NCBI GenBank assembly: GCA_013423325.1
Contig: BLJB01000275.1
Span: 80,178 to 144,177 of the forward strand
Direction of reading: 5' to 3'
Length of the DNA: 64,000 nucleotides
Origin: Usnea hakonensis
Taxonomy: Eukaryota; Ascomycota; Lecanoromycetes; Lecanorales; Parmeliaceae
Below are positions 23,028 through 34,481 of the stretch, in pieces. Under the pieces are notes generated by a model. It did no database searches. It was not told the origin of the DNA and worked only from the letters and a program-made list of their open reading frames with translations. Both the position numbers and the translations under genes were made by a program. The stretch's first letter is position 1, and each line of letters starts with the position of its first letter.

Positions 23028-23872
23028 ATGTTCAATTTATCGCTTCTTCAGCCAGCCAACCTCGCACTACAGGTTGGTCCGTCGCCCATCATCCCCCCAG
23101 TCCCAGACTTTGGCATTTGCGATCGCCGATATGGATCAAACTTGACGCCTCTGCTGTGCGGTCGGGCAGCAGACTCATTGACCCAAGGTGACTCACTTGT
23201 TCCCTACACTGTGCAAGGTGGTGACCCAGGCCCTTTACCTCGAACACTGCCATACACAGTCTTGTTCGGTAGGTGGCAGTCGTGTTGTGACCCTTTCCCG
23301 ATTCTCACGGCTGTTGAACAGGGAACTGCAAGGTTTGGGTCGAAGTAGCAGGCCCAGCAATCCCACAGACCTATGAACTTGTTCCAAATGAGATCCGAGG
23401 CTTGGTAGCATGGGTGATAGACGAATGTGTTGACGTTGGTCAAAAGGGATATGGTGGCTTTGCGACAAAGGACATCAGCAAACTGACTACCTATGTCACT
23501 GAGTCAGAAATGAAAATTGGCGGAACGTACCGTAAGTGCGCCGTAAAACCGTTGCTTTCAGATTTCCGAGCTGAGTTGGGCCTTAATACTACAGCAACCT
23601 CTACTGCATTTCTAACCGTCACGATCACCGATCTTTGGGATCAGTCAGGCCGGCCGCCTTCTCCAGGTGACTACGACCCCTTAATCGCAGACCATCTTGC
23701 CGGGGTCGAAATCGATGCGTGGAACAAAGCAGCTCCTGGCAGTCCTCTGCGTCGAGACCTTGCATCACGCCAGCATTTCTTCTCTAGGCAATCGATACGG
23801 ATGCAGACAGGTGGAAGCAGTATCACTTGGTGGGGTTCCAATCCGCAGTTAAAGACCCTGGATGTAGCGTAG
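23028..23872 (+). CDS. Conserved fungal protein of unknown function, possibly secreted
   Basis: Exons 23028-23268 and 23322-23872 (53-nt intron) give 263 residues. The pattern PDFGICDRRYG ... LCGRAADSL ... VPYTV ... LFGNCKVWVEVAGP ... EIRGLVAWVIDECVD ... KGYGGFATKD matches a widespread family of small fungal proteins that I know only as hypothetical, usually with a signal peptide and a few conserved cysteines. Here the N-terminus (MFNLSLLQPANLALQVG) is only weakly signal-like, so an upstream exon or start may be missing. Four conserved Cys in the core suggest disulphides, which fits secretion. The function is unknown. Confidence 0.65.
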
Positions 23873-23901
23873 TCCTTGGCTGCTCAGGTTCCCCATGGCC
23901 G

Positions 23902-25308
23902 TCATTTCAGCCCATTTGCTCTTCGGTTCAGATACTTTGCTCTAAATATTTCCATAGACTTCATGTCACACCCCTCAATGTTGTACGGGTTAAGGATGAA
24001 CCACTCTCTGCCCTTGCACTTCTTAGGATAGACGTTGAGATTCCCTCCACTAAAGTCGTGAGTGGTTAAATCGCGAAACAATATAATGTCGTATTTATTC
24101 GGGACAAAATTGACCGGGTCGACGAAAACGCTGAGGGTGACCCTCCTGTCAGTGCTGGGATCGACGATACGAACATCGCGCTTAAGAGGCGCTGTTGTGG
24201 GTTTAACTGTGGAACCACTGACATATTCGATCATAGCAAGTATATTGACTTGTTTGTTGCGTGTGGCATTAGTCCCTGTCACCGATGCTAACGTTGACAG
24301 CTGCAATGGCGACGGATGTCGTTCAGGAGAGACCCCAGGCTGGGTGGAATCTTGTTGTGATATTGGCATATGGCGTTTACGATCATTTTTGAATTGATTC
24401 TCAGATGCCCTTTCCTGGGTGTCATTTTGTGCCTTGTCTTTCGTCACTTCGAGGGATGGAGTTTCGCTAAGCTCCGAGACGTTGCTAACCGGTGAAATAT
24501 GATTCGGGTCAATATCAAGCGCGGCAGTCTGTCTTTTTCTCTTTGTAGTTTCCGCATTCGTGGGGTTTAAAGGGATGGAGCGTTTCTTGCTGGTGGTTTC
24601 CTGATGAACCTTGGCTACACTATCCCCAGGTTGTAAAGTCTCTACCCTGATCAAGTCGACTTCTTCTAGATCATCTTCGTCTATGACAGGTATTTGGTCT
24701 AGAGGATCGGACATGCCTTCCTCAGCACTGGCAGAGACACTCTTCACATCGGTGCTGGGATTGGACCGCTGTTCGCCGCCGATCGAATAGAAGTCAGATA
24801 TGGCGAGATAGCTAGCCAGAATCAGAGATGACGGCTGTCGATTTACCATAGGTAGCTTACAAGACATCTCCTTCCCCATGCAGCCGCTTCCCTTTCGCCA
24901 GATCATACTCTTTGAGCACGACGTATGAACCTTCACGCACATCGAAAGTAGTAAGCCATTTGTGTAAACGGCGCCTTACGACAGCTGGTAGATTGGAAGT
25001 TTTAGCATCAATTGGTCGGGATGGAAAGAACAGGCATACAAACCTTGTATAGACTTCTCCCTATCTGTCAGATATAAACGGTATGCCTCCAAGCCGGACG
25101 ACTCCGTCGCCGAAGAGACTTTCAGTCTGGAGATCTTGTCCACTAAAAGCTTGATGTTGGGGAAACAGACTTGGGTGCGGACAAGCTCCTTGATAATAGG
25201 TTTTATGTAAGAAACAGAAATTTCATCACGAGAAGCTCGATTTTCGCTTCGAGCTAGGTAAGATGTCTTATCCCGAAAATCATCTGCACTCCTCTTTTCG
25301 ACGTCCAT
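23902..25308 (-). CDS. RPA70N-like OB-fold nucleic-acid-binding protein (putative)
   Basis: Three exons (25308-25044, 24984-24861, 24811-23902) join in phase to 432 residues. Residues 25-130 read like the N-terminal OB domain of replication protein A large subunit: YRLYLTDREKSIQ, then REGSYVVLKEYDLAKGKRL, then a hydrophobic strand (FYLAISDFYSIG). The middle is Ser/Thr/Lys-rich with a basic KKRSIPLNP..TTKRKRQ segment that may be a nuclear signal. The C-terminus has a second strand-rich block (RDVRIVDPSTDRRVTLSVFV ... YDIILFRDLTTHDFSGGNL ... KGREWFILNP) that could be another OB fold. Role in replication, telomeres or meiosis is possible but not shown. It is convergent with the gene at 23028 (29 bp between stop codons). 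Confidence 0.62.
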
Positions 25309-26086
25309 GACGCGTCCATGTAGGCGAGGAAGTAAACTCTAAATGCTTTTTGCCATGGAGAATGCATACTTACTCTTCTTTACCTCGATGTACTCGGTGT
25401 TATAGGAGACAAGGTAAGGATGTAAAAGGGCGTGACTTCTTTCCGATACCTCTCGTCTTGAAGGGAAGCCTCGGCTCGGCTTATCTTCGGTGAAACTCTA
25501 ATTCTACCACCGAGAAGAACAGCCGGACTTGCATGTGCCAAATACCCTGAGTTGCAAACTTACCTACAACGGGTTGTTGAATTGATCCTCCAAAGAGAAA
25601 CCTCCGGAGCAGACAAGCCATCTATTGAGGGGATGCCGTTGCGATAAGTAAGGCCGAAGTCTCAGGGGAAAAGTAAAGGGCGCGATTGCTTAGATGTCTA
25701 GCATTAGATAGCTGACCCTCGAAATTGAACTTGATGACACTTAAGTTTCTGAATGCCTTGTTCCAAAGTCATGATGGCCCTCCCCAACAATCGTACCTGT
25801 CTGGGATCTTGTCTCGGAAGTCCGCCTTTACAGCACATAATACTCGTCGTCCGGCTCACTTCTATCCATCCATCCCTAATGTAGATTTTCCATTCTCATT
25901 CTCTTCGTCCTCGACCAATGTCTCCCCTCCAATGCTGCCCTCTCCCTCCCCACTAACGAAACGTTCCAATTCTGCTTCATCGTCGACCTTAAAATTCTCA
26001 TTCTTTCCTCTTATACGCTCCAACCACGTCCATATCCTGTCAACCCTCTCAATCTTCCTCAGGCGCTCAAGGTTGTCCCTCCATCC
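25309..26086. other. Intergenic, no gene seen
   Basis: About 780 bp between the OB-fold protein start and the stop of the small membrane protein. The only long frame (25725-26090 plus) is low-complexity Ser/Pro-rich and starts with TTG, so I do not call it. Confidence 0.45.
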
Positions 26087-26326
26087 CTAGCCGGCTTCAC
26101 GCCACCTCGCACCCCTTAGCCACTCTATGACACTTGGCCCGTGGCTGATCATCAACATGACGAAGCCATAGATACCGAAAATGAGGCCGTTTAGGGCGAC
26201 CATAAGGGCAACACCAAATATGACGTACTTGAAAAGCAGCCATACTTTTGCGGGGAAATTGCTAAACAGCTCGGCCATCGAAGGATTATTGCGGGCGAGA
26301 AGGGCGCGTGAGGAGCTGGGCGCCAT
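26087..26326 (-). CDS. Small membrane protein, unknown function
   Basis: A 79-residue ORF with an ATG start (MAPSSSRALLARNNPSMAEL). One long or two short hydrophobic segments (WLLFKYVIFGVALMVALNGL, then IFGIYGFVMLM) suggest a membrane protein, with a short polar N-terminus and a basic C-terminus. No intron is required. I do not recognise the family. Small size leaves room for chance, but the membrane pattern and ATG context make it plausible. Confidence 0.45.
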   Translation of the reverse strand: MAPSSSRALLARNNPSMAELFSNFPAKVWLLFKYVIFGVALMVALNGLIFGIYGFVMLMISHGPSVIEWLRGARWREAG

Positions 26327-26876
26327 GCTGAATATGTTCGTATGTCAAGGTTCAAGTGTTCTTGTGTAGGTGGGTCGTGAGCTGAGGGGCGACTGGTGGG
26401 TGGACTGGTGGATGATGATGCTTGTGTCGGAGCAATGACTCTCTGATTGAAGAGCGATGAATCAATCCGGCTGCATTTTAAACTCTCTGACGGAGACTTG
26501 AGCCCCGTTGGCACAGCCTCCACACAGATCACTCGAAGGGGCAGTTGCCTTAGCTACTGGGACAGTGCGGGCTCCGAAGACGAGGCTAAGACTGAGATAA
26601 AGTGCTAGATCAAATTAGCTTAGCTGCATCAAAGTCTTGGCGTGGGGGTAAGTCCACACCTCCACTCTTGAAAACAACCTTTACACTTTCATTGACTTTG
26701 ATCCTTAAATATGAAAGAATCTTGTGCAGTCTTCTATCGAGTTTGGCTTTCCTGTCTTCTGTTCCCCATGCCTCCCGTTTTGATCAGCAATGTGGAGGAG
26801 TGATTGTGCGGCTGACGTTGACCGATGAACTCCGCCCGACTAGCGTCTGCTTATCGCGCTTGGCTGTGGCCATTTA

Positions 26877-29800
26877 ATGACTCCCCGAGGTCGACCCCGT
26901 AATCGAAGTACAGAGGATCAATCTAACCAGAGCATTCTTCTCTCCAGCAGAGTCTCAAGTACCCAACATTGCGCTGACGACCTATTTAAAGAAATCAATC
27001 CCAATTCGGACGAAAACCTCCTCCGCAGGCACAGGTCAATCGACCGAGACAATTCCAACTCCGTAGACCATGTAGCGAAGTCTGGGCTCTTCGAGCGATT
27101 TTTGATGTCCATGTCTCAATCGTCTCTTCTAAGAAAGCCCGCTTCACTAAAGGATGGAGCATCCTATGGGGCCCTCTATGACCGAGTTTCGAGATCCCAT
27201 TCAGAAGATAGACGACTGACGGACGATGATGACCTCCGAGATCGAAAGATTGGAAATGGTAGGAGCAGTGCTCTCAAGGCTGTAGCCTTTTCTACGAATT
27301 TTGGATTTCGACGACACAAAGATGACAGCCCCTCTCAAGCGTCCAGTCCGATGCTGGTTGCTGAACCTGGTCCTCCAGCTGGCGTCCCTGACCAGATACG
27401 TGGTGGCCTGGCAAGTCCTGCCACTAGCGAAGACGGAGATGAAATCGATCAGATTATTAGTGTCGACGAGGACGGAGATGTCTTGGATCCACCGGACAAC
27501 TCACCATATGCGCAAGTGCGTGCATCAGTAGCTGCAACCGACGATATCTGTGCTTCGATCAATACCCCCCGTATGTGGATCTTATCTTTGCTGTGTGCTC
27601 TGATAGGATCTGCATCAAGTTTATTCTTTTCCCTACGATATCCGAGCGTTGCGATCACCCCGATAATTGCGTTGGTCGTCGTGCATCCGTTAGGACGAAC
27701 TTGGGATCGGCTGCTCAAGCAACCGGAGGATCCTATCGAGAATTTTGAGTATGGAGATCGAATTCGGGTAGCGAAGATAAGCGATGAGCTACGCGGCAGC
27801 TCGAATTTGTTACGTTTGAGACTATGGCTGGCCCAAGGCCGATGGAACAGCAAAGAGCACGCTTGTGTAAGTAGTTCTTATAGTACGCCTCTCTAGTGAG
27901 TCCCAGAAATTGCGTCGCATTAACGACTTTCAAGAGCTCAAGCCATCATGCTACGTCAAGCCTCAAAGAAGTATGCTAATTTTGCAACCAATACCTAGGT
28001 ATATATCAGCAGTAATGTGTCTTTTGGGTTTGCTTTTGCCACTGATGTATGTACTGTCTAAGACTCACTACTCCACAATCTAACTGCTCGAGGTCATCGT
28101 TGAGCAATCTAAATTCTATCACCAAAATCCGACCATTTTGTACCAACTCCTTCTCACCATTTCGACTCAGGTCCTAGGTTACGCTTTCGCTGGGCTCACA
28201 CGTCGCTATCTTGTTCGGCCGTCTTCTATGATTTGGCCCGGTACTTTGATGTCTACTGCGATGTTTACCACTATGCACAGCTCGGAGAACAAGCCTGCTG
28301 GTGGCTGGATGATCACGCGGTGGAGATTCTTCCTTCTTGTCTGGTCTGGAGCTTTTGCTTGGTATTTTCTGCCCGGTCTATTGGTGCCTGCTTTGAGTTA
28401 CTTCAGCGTGATTACGTGGTTCGCTCCCAACAATGTTGTCGTTGCAAATCTGGTGGGCTACTCTACCGGCTCAAGATGGGCATTTTCGCTGTTACTAAAA
28501 ACGTTTAGTTCGGCGTTTCCTCTGGGTTGGGCCTCTTTCCAATGACTTTCGATTGGGCCCAGATAGCCTACATCGGATCTCCTCTTTTGACTCCATGGTG
28601 GGCGGCGGCTAATGTGGTTGGAGGACTTGTGGTAGTAATGTGGATAATAGCTCCTATCCTTTGTGGGAAAACCTTGTCGAAATGGCAAGCCCGTTGCTAA
28701 TGTGTAGTAGACTACAAAAACGCGCTTTTCTCTTCATTCTTGCCCATTCTCTCGTACTCAGTCTTCGACAATACTGGCGAGCCTTATGATGTTAGCAAAA
28801 TACTCACAAAAGACTATCACTTCGATCATGAGGGCTATGCGAAATATAGCAAGGTATATTTGCCTATTACCTACGTTTTGGCTTATGGAGTCCAGTTTGC
28901 AGGTCTGGCGGCTCTGATTACACACACTGTCTGCTGGCATGGCAAAGACATCTGGCGGCAATCCAAGATGTCGCTTGCAGAAGGCGCCCGAGAAAACAAA
29001 GTCGAGTACCAGCCGCTGAACTCTGATGCAAGAAGTGCAAAGTCAACATCAAGCACTTATAGTGGCCGCTCGATTAAAGAGCCCGACTTCGCAACTTGGA
29101 TGAGCGGCGAAGACGTCCATTGTCGTCTAATGCACCGGTACGAAGACGCTCCAATCAGTTGGTATATTGCGACGTTCGTTACAATGCTTGCTATTGGTGT
29201 CTTTGTTGTCGAGTATTATCCTGTGTACCTTCCATGGTATGGCTTACTGCTTGCCCTTTCTATCACTGCCATCCTCTTTATACCTGTCGGCATCGTCATG
29301 GCCATCACAAATCAGCACAGCAGTCTCTATCTCGTCTGCCAGATCATCTGCGGATTCGTTTTTCCAGGTAGACCTGTTGCAAATATGGTAACGACTTGTC
29401 ACCTCCCTCCTAAAGTACTTGATCTTGTCACTGAGCATCAACCAAGGTCTTCGTAACATACTGCTACATCTCCTCCGCCCAAGGCATCAAGTTCTCCTCA
29501 GACCTCAAATTAGGCCACTACATGAAGATCCCGCCCAAACTACTCTTCAAAGTCCAGATAGTCGCCACAATGGTCTCCAGCATCGTCCAAATCGGCGTCC
29601 TCAACTGGATGTTCGCCTACATCCCCAACATCTGCACTCCCAAAGCAATCAACGGCTTCACATGCCCCATAGCTCGCGTGCACTTCAACGGCTCTATACT
29701 CTGGGGAGTAGTCGGCCCCAACCGGTTTTTCGGCCCAGGCGCCCTCTACAGACCACTGATTTGGGCCTTCCCAATCGGCTTCTTCGCCCCAATCCTCATC

Positions 29801-30175
29801 TGGCTCATCGGCCGCCGCAGCAGCGCCAGCAGCGCATGGCGAAAAGTCAACCTCCCCGTCCTCTTCGGCAGCCTCAGCTGGATACCGCCCGCCACAGGCC
29901 TCAATTTCTCCGTCTGGGCAGTCGTCTGCTTTCTTTTCAATTCGCACCTACGCCGGCGCGCTCCAGCGTGGTGGGGCAAATACACGATGACGCTGTCCGC
30001 GGCGCTGGATTCGGGGCTAGCGTTCGGGGTCCTGGTGGTGTTCTTTTGCTTTCTGTATCCTGGGTGGGGCTGGCTGGACAGTTTGCAGTGGTGGGGTACG
30101 AGGGTGTTTAAGGAGGGGTGCGATTGGAAGGGGTGTCCGTATAAGACGCTGGCACCTGGAGAGCATTTTGGATGA
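26877..30175 (+). CDS. OPT-family oligopeptide transporter
   Basis: Six exons (26877-27866, 27999-28046, 28093-28452, 28509-28662, 28711-29387, 29447-30175) join in phase to 985 residues. A 210-residue charged, Ser-rich cytosolic N-terminus precedes about 14-16 membrane segments. Family landmarks are NVSFGFAFATDVIVEQ, PASMIWPGTLMSTAMFTT-like sequence, NKPAGGWMITRWRFF, PALSYFSVITWFAP, FPMTFDWAQIAYIGSPLLTP, VFDNTGEPYDVSKILTKDY, THTVCWHGKDIWRQ and CPIARVHFNGSILWGVVGP. OPT proteins import oligopeptides, glutathione or metal-siderophore complexes by proton symport. The substrate cannot be told from sequence. The 48-nt second exon and the acceptor GTAGTAG before 28711 were fixed by family continuity. 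Confidence 0.92.
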
Positions 30176-30834
30176 TGACGAGTCTGGAGTTTTGTCATGG
30201 GAGCAAGGTTTCGGGTAGGAGTTTGAGAGTTTCCAAAAATCAAAAGTGACGTTGTACGTATTCTTTATGAGCTTTGATTTCTACATCAGCGAACGGGGTA
30301 ACGAGCCCTCTCCTTATATAGATCTCATATAAAAAAATTCTTCAATGGGGATATAAACAAAACCCGTCCATACCCGCAGAACCATTACATCAAATTTTCT
30401 CCCATCGAAAAAGGATTATCATCGTCAAGTTCTTCATCAAACTCACTCCTCTCTCCCACTAACTTCCCATACGCATGACACCCTCACCTTTTCCCTCCCC
30501 CCGCCCCATCCCAGGCTACTATTCGCCACTGCTACTATTCACCATCGCTCATGAAGTGAGGGTTTCAATCAGATACGAGATATGAGAGCTCCAAAAATAG
30601 AGCTAGAGCCAGAGCTCTGGGCAAAGAGGTTTTGGAAAATAGGTCTGTGGCAGAGAGGTGGTGAAGAATGGGGAAGGGGATGTCGAGGGGAAGATTCCTT
30701 CCCTTTCCGTCCACCACCCGCCCTGTATAGTTTTAAGGTGAGGCGGTGGGGGTTCCTTTGACTGCGTTGGGGTTTACTGGAATCGAGGATGGGAGAGAGA
30801 GAGCTTTGGCATCAATATATGGAATTAGGTTCGT
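30176..30834. other. 3' intergenic region between convergent OPT and HGH1 genes
   Basis: About 660 bp between two stop codons, containing AT-rich sequence suited to polyadenylation (for example around 30320-30360). No gene is seen. Confidence 0.5.
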
Positions 30835-32414
30835 CTAGAATATAGGCACGATTTCATTGTCCTCATCTTCATCTTCATCTTCAACCTTCGTCTCATCATC
30901 CATCACTTGCGTGACCATATTTCCGGGTCTGCTGCTCCCATTCCTAGGTCCAGCTGACAATCTTCCTGCTTCACTATGCGGATCCTTAGATCTCACGTCC
31001 CTCACTCCCTCTGGGTTCTCAACTCTCTTCCCATGCAGGCCGTCATGACTTCCGCCAACAGCATCATCGCCCATCAATACATCCACCAATCTCTCACATC
31101 CCCTCCTAACTCCTTCATCCTCGACATCTAGATGTAGCTCCCTGATCACCGCATAGGTGCCCGACTCCTTGACCAACCGTGTACCATCAAGCCCACCTCT
31201 TGTACTCAGTAGGAACAGCGTCTCCAAGTGGGTTTTCAGAATTTGCGCATCCTTCTCCTGCACGTGCTCATTCCCCAAATATTGACAAATCTCGGGGAGA
31301 CTGTCCATCTCATCCTCGCTCAAGGCTTCTTGATTCGATGAGCAAAGTGGCAGTAAGATCGGCGGCAACACGGACGCAGCGGGTTGGAGGAGGTAGGGTA
31401 TATCGGTATGCAGGAGGGCAGTGTTTTTGAGGAGAGAGGCGGTGCCTAGGCGACGGATGGGGGAGGGCGATGTCGTATGAGGGAGGAAGGTTGTTAGGGG
31501 GTCGAGTGGGGTATCGGAGGGTGGGGTTGTAAGGTAAGTCACGAAGGCTGGATCCTATCCGGTTGTCAGTCAAACAAAACATGAAAAGGAAGAGGGTATA
31601 GGCAGGGACTCAAAGTACCTTGGCCAAGTCCCCAAAAAGCCATGCCAGATAATCAAAATTCGCCTTCGCGTTATACCCACGTTCAGCACCTTTGTTGAAT
31701 AATTCAAGCAGCTGCGTAATGGCCAACTTTGTTGGGGAGAGCGCGGGCACGTTTGTCCGAGTGAGTGTGACAATGCGGGTGATGGAAGGGGACTTGGATA
31801 GGTTGGCTAGGAGCATTGATATGGCGTCGGCGTTTGGTTCCTTGGGATTCTAAGATTGCTGTTTGTCAGCATGTCCTCAACAGTAAAAGTATCAAAGAGC
31901 AAAGGTTTCAGCAGAAGAGAGAAGTGACAGGACAAACTGACATACTGTTATCCGTGCAAGTAGGGTTTCGAGGAAGGCATCGTCCTCTGCCAGAAGCCCA
32001 AGCACCTCCGAGTCGTTGGAGATATTGATGAGAATGGTGAGAGCGTCTCTTGCGATAGGCTTTATAATCTCACTTAGCGCCTGTTCCTCATCCAAAGATC
32101 TACTCGGTAGAGAAAGGGCATAGCTCACTGCGTAGTCCTTGACCAACAGCTTCAAATCTTTTACCGGTGTGAATTGGGCGGTCTTGAATAGTACTGGTTG
32201 GGTTTTGGAGTATGGCACGAGATTCTCGGCAGCTGGAACAGTGTGAGCGCCATTGCTGGAGATCGGAAAAGGTGTGTTGATGTCGTACCCGTCTGCCGGA
32301 TTTGGGTATTGCCGTGATGAAGGAACTCAGCGAGCTGAGAAGATGATCCATGTTAGTCGTTTGTTGAGATAGCAAAGAAGTACGGTGCAGTACCTCCTCG
32401 AGTTCCGTAGGCAT
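30835..32414 (-). CDS. HGH1: HGH1-family protein (eEF2 folding factor homologue)
   Basis: Five exons (32414-32394, 32334-32289, 32232-31946, 31849-31619, 31554-30835) give 434 residues starting MPTELEELAEFLHHGNTQIR. The protein is an all-helical ARM-type repeat with family signatures SYALSLPS..DEEQA, ISNDSEVLGLLAEDDAFLE, AISMLLANLSKSP and FDYLAWLFGDLAK. Near the C-terminus are YLLQPAASVLPPILLPLCS and LPEICQYLGNEHVQEKD. The yeast homologue Hgh1 helps fold elongation factor eEF2 with the TRiC chaperonin in the cytosol. The first exon of 21 nt was placed by phase and by the conserved start. The C-terminal 70 residues are acidic and low-complexity. Confidence 0.9.
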
Positions 32415-32864
32415 AGCACGGCGAACGTTCCGTTACATTATGTTGTAAGGTATTATTGTGTGGGTAGGTAAACTCTCAGAGAAAATGAGGCTAAGCCCCG
32501 CAAAACGCTTACGTAATTCATTGCAGACAATTCTCACCATGTCATGTCACCGACACTCATGCGTCTTTGACTACCTAATTATCCATCAAGAGCGGGAGGA
32601 AGGTCTGACGGGGGAGATCTGATTGGACTCCTCGCTATGATACTGTTCGAGATTGAAGAATCATGCCGCAGTACATATGTTCAGTGAAACCCGAGCGATC
32701 TCGCCCCCCACCAGTATACGCAGTCCCACTGAAGGAGCTGGAGTCTCAATCGAGACTGTTGAACGCAATTTCGACCACTAGAATAACTGCAAACCTTTAT
32801 CGGATCATCCAGGAAGTACCATGACCCCCAATCAAATTTTACCTCTGGCCATACAATTCCGCTG

Positions 32865-33610
32865 TCACCCCTGGAACCACACCGCGAGACCCTGAAGAAA
32901 CGATGCCAAGGCGAAAACTCCCGCGCTGACGGCAATACCAGTTGCAGCGTTATGACTCAATAAGCCAACAATGAGTCCCAAGCTTGGGGAGATTATCAGG
33001 AGAAAGATGAGAAGCCATGCAATCCTCGTCTTGTCAAGAACACTGGTTATAACGATCACGTCTTGTCTGCTGATATCGCAATGGGTGCTAGTCGGCTTCA
33101 CTGAGAAACGGTCGTTCCTCACGATGTGATCGGCGTCCCATTTAAGTGTTTGGGGACAGTAATAGGCCTCGGTTAATTGCCAGTCATAGTGGTAGTCGCA
33201 AAGGCTGACTCGTGCAACTGGCCATTGGCGGGTGGGGTTCCATATCTACGTTTAAAAAAATCAGCATTCCACTCCGCTAACGTTATCATTTGAGGCCCAT
33301 TGACCATTTGAACAGCCCCGGTACCGACAACAGTCCTCGTAAGGAGCATTAAAATCCATGATGTCATACTTGTTGCGAGTGAATTATGTCGAATCTGCTG
33401 CCGTATGTCTCTCCAGATATTTTCGCCGCAATCCGTATGCTGGAGACGGAATTGAATAAGAGTGTAGCTTTTGTCCAGCCCCTGGACGACTACAGCCCAA
33501 TGGTTTTCAGACGAAAGTCGGAATTGATTTGTCATACTCCCGACAGTTGATGCTTGTGCCACTGATGTGGAGGTGGCTTGAGCTGGGGAACCTGATATTT
33601 GTCCCTCCAT
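32865..33610 (-). CDS. Two-TM membrane protein, unknown fungal family
   Basis: Exons 33610-33305 and 33245-32865 (59-nt intron) give 228 residues from ATG 33610. The same frame extends up to an ATG at 33763 and would add 51 less convincing residues. The soluble part carries HWAVVVQGLDKSYTLIQFRL, MIWNPTRQWPVARVSLCDYH, YDWQLTEAYYCP and SVKPTSTHCDISRQDVIV. The last 75 residues have two membrane spans (AWLLIFLLIISPSLGLIVGL and TGIAVSAGVFALASFLQGLA). I associate this pattern with uncharacterised membrane proteins frequent in filamentous ascomycetes, recalled without a search. It marks the left end of the accessory island. Confidence 0.62.
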
Positions 33611-33763
33611 TCTGAGCTTCACAAAGCTGTTTGTGTAAAAGTGATAGCCCTTAGCAAGTGGATGAGCGACAGGAGACCTTTGCAACGAGATGCTAATGAC
33701 AGAACGACTCGAGTGCTTAAATGGTGGAGATTGGCAGCATCGAATTGTTGCAGGCAGCACCAT

Positions 33764-34481
33764 TATATATCTGGACAGGCATTTAAGTCACAGATGCAGT
33801 ACGTATTGATGAGATGTCCGCCATCTAATGACGGTGTTGGACACCTAATAACAGGGCACATAATGTTTTTGGTGGCGGAATTCTGGGATTTCGTGAGACT
33901 TCGCTATCTGCGAAGTAACAAATGCGAACGTGATTTTAGTCTTTCTCCAGTCGAAGAAAAACATAATTGGATAATCAAAATCTACCATGCAGCTAAGCCC
34001 GATGTCACCTCCCAGACGACCAATCCAATTCGGCGGGCTCGGCGACGGGGGCGCATCGATATAGGGTGCTAGGTTCGGGGGAAGTTCGATAAATTTAGCG
34101 AAGGTGAGAGTGAAGGATTCGATGCGTCAGCCTGCAGGTTTTAGTGCCGTCCCAAAGGACTTGCGAAGGTGAGGATTGCGAAGGCCCTGCAGGTCGGCAC
34201 GCTTTTCCTCATTTACACGAGTCAATATACGTAGCCTAGAATTTAGTGGTCGGAATCGCCAGGCTGTCCATGAAGCTGCGAAGCTCAAGAACATCCAGGG
34301 AAATTCTTTGGTGCTTTTCCTTCTTTCTTTCTCTCCTTCCCTCCCGGCAGCATAGATAAATGCTTCCATTTTGCCTTCCTTCCTTCCTTTATGGTTCTGC
34401 CTTTTACTTGGTTACCCTTCCTATAGCGAACAAATCAATTAGTTTGTCGAGACCTTAGTCAGCCGATGCTGACTCCGCATC
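33764..34481. other. Intergenic with CT-rich tract
   Basis: No gene is seen. A polypyrimidine run of TTCC/TTTC repeats at about 34310-34400 on the plus strand lies upstream of the Zn2Cys6-ankyrin gene and may be part of its promoter. The 33599-34072 plus frame has no protein-like features. Confidence 0.45.

Noticed and set aside
29419..30111. 230-residue plus-strand ORF rich in Pro/Arg/Gln
   Set aside because: Out-of-frame reading of the last OPT transporter exon.
33599..34072. 157-residue plus-strand ORF
   Set aside because: It runs antisense to the membrane-protein gene, has no domain pattern and begins without supporting context.
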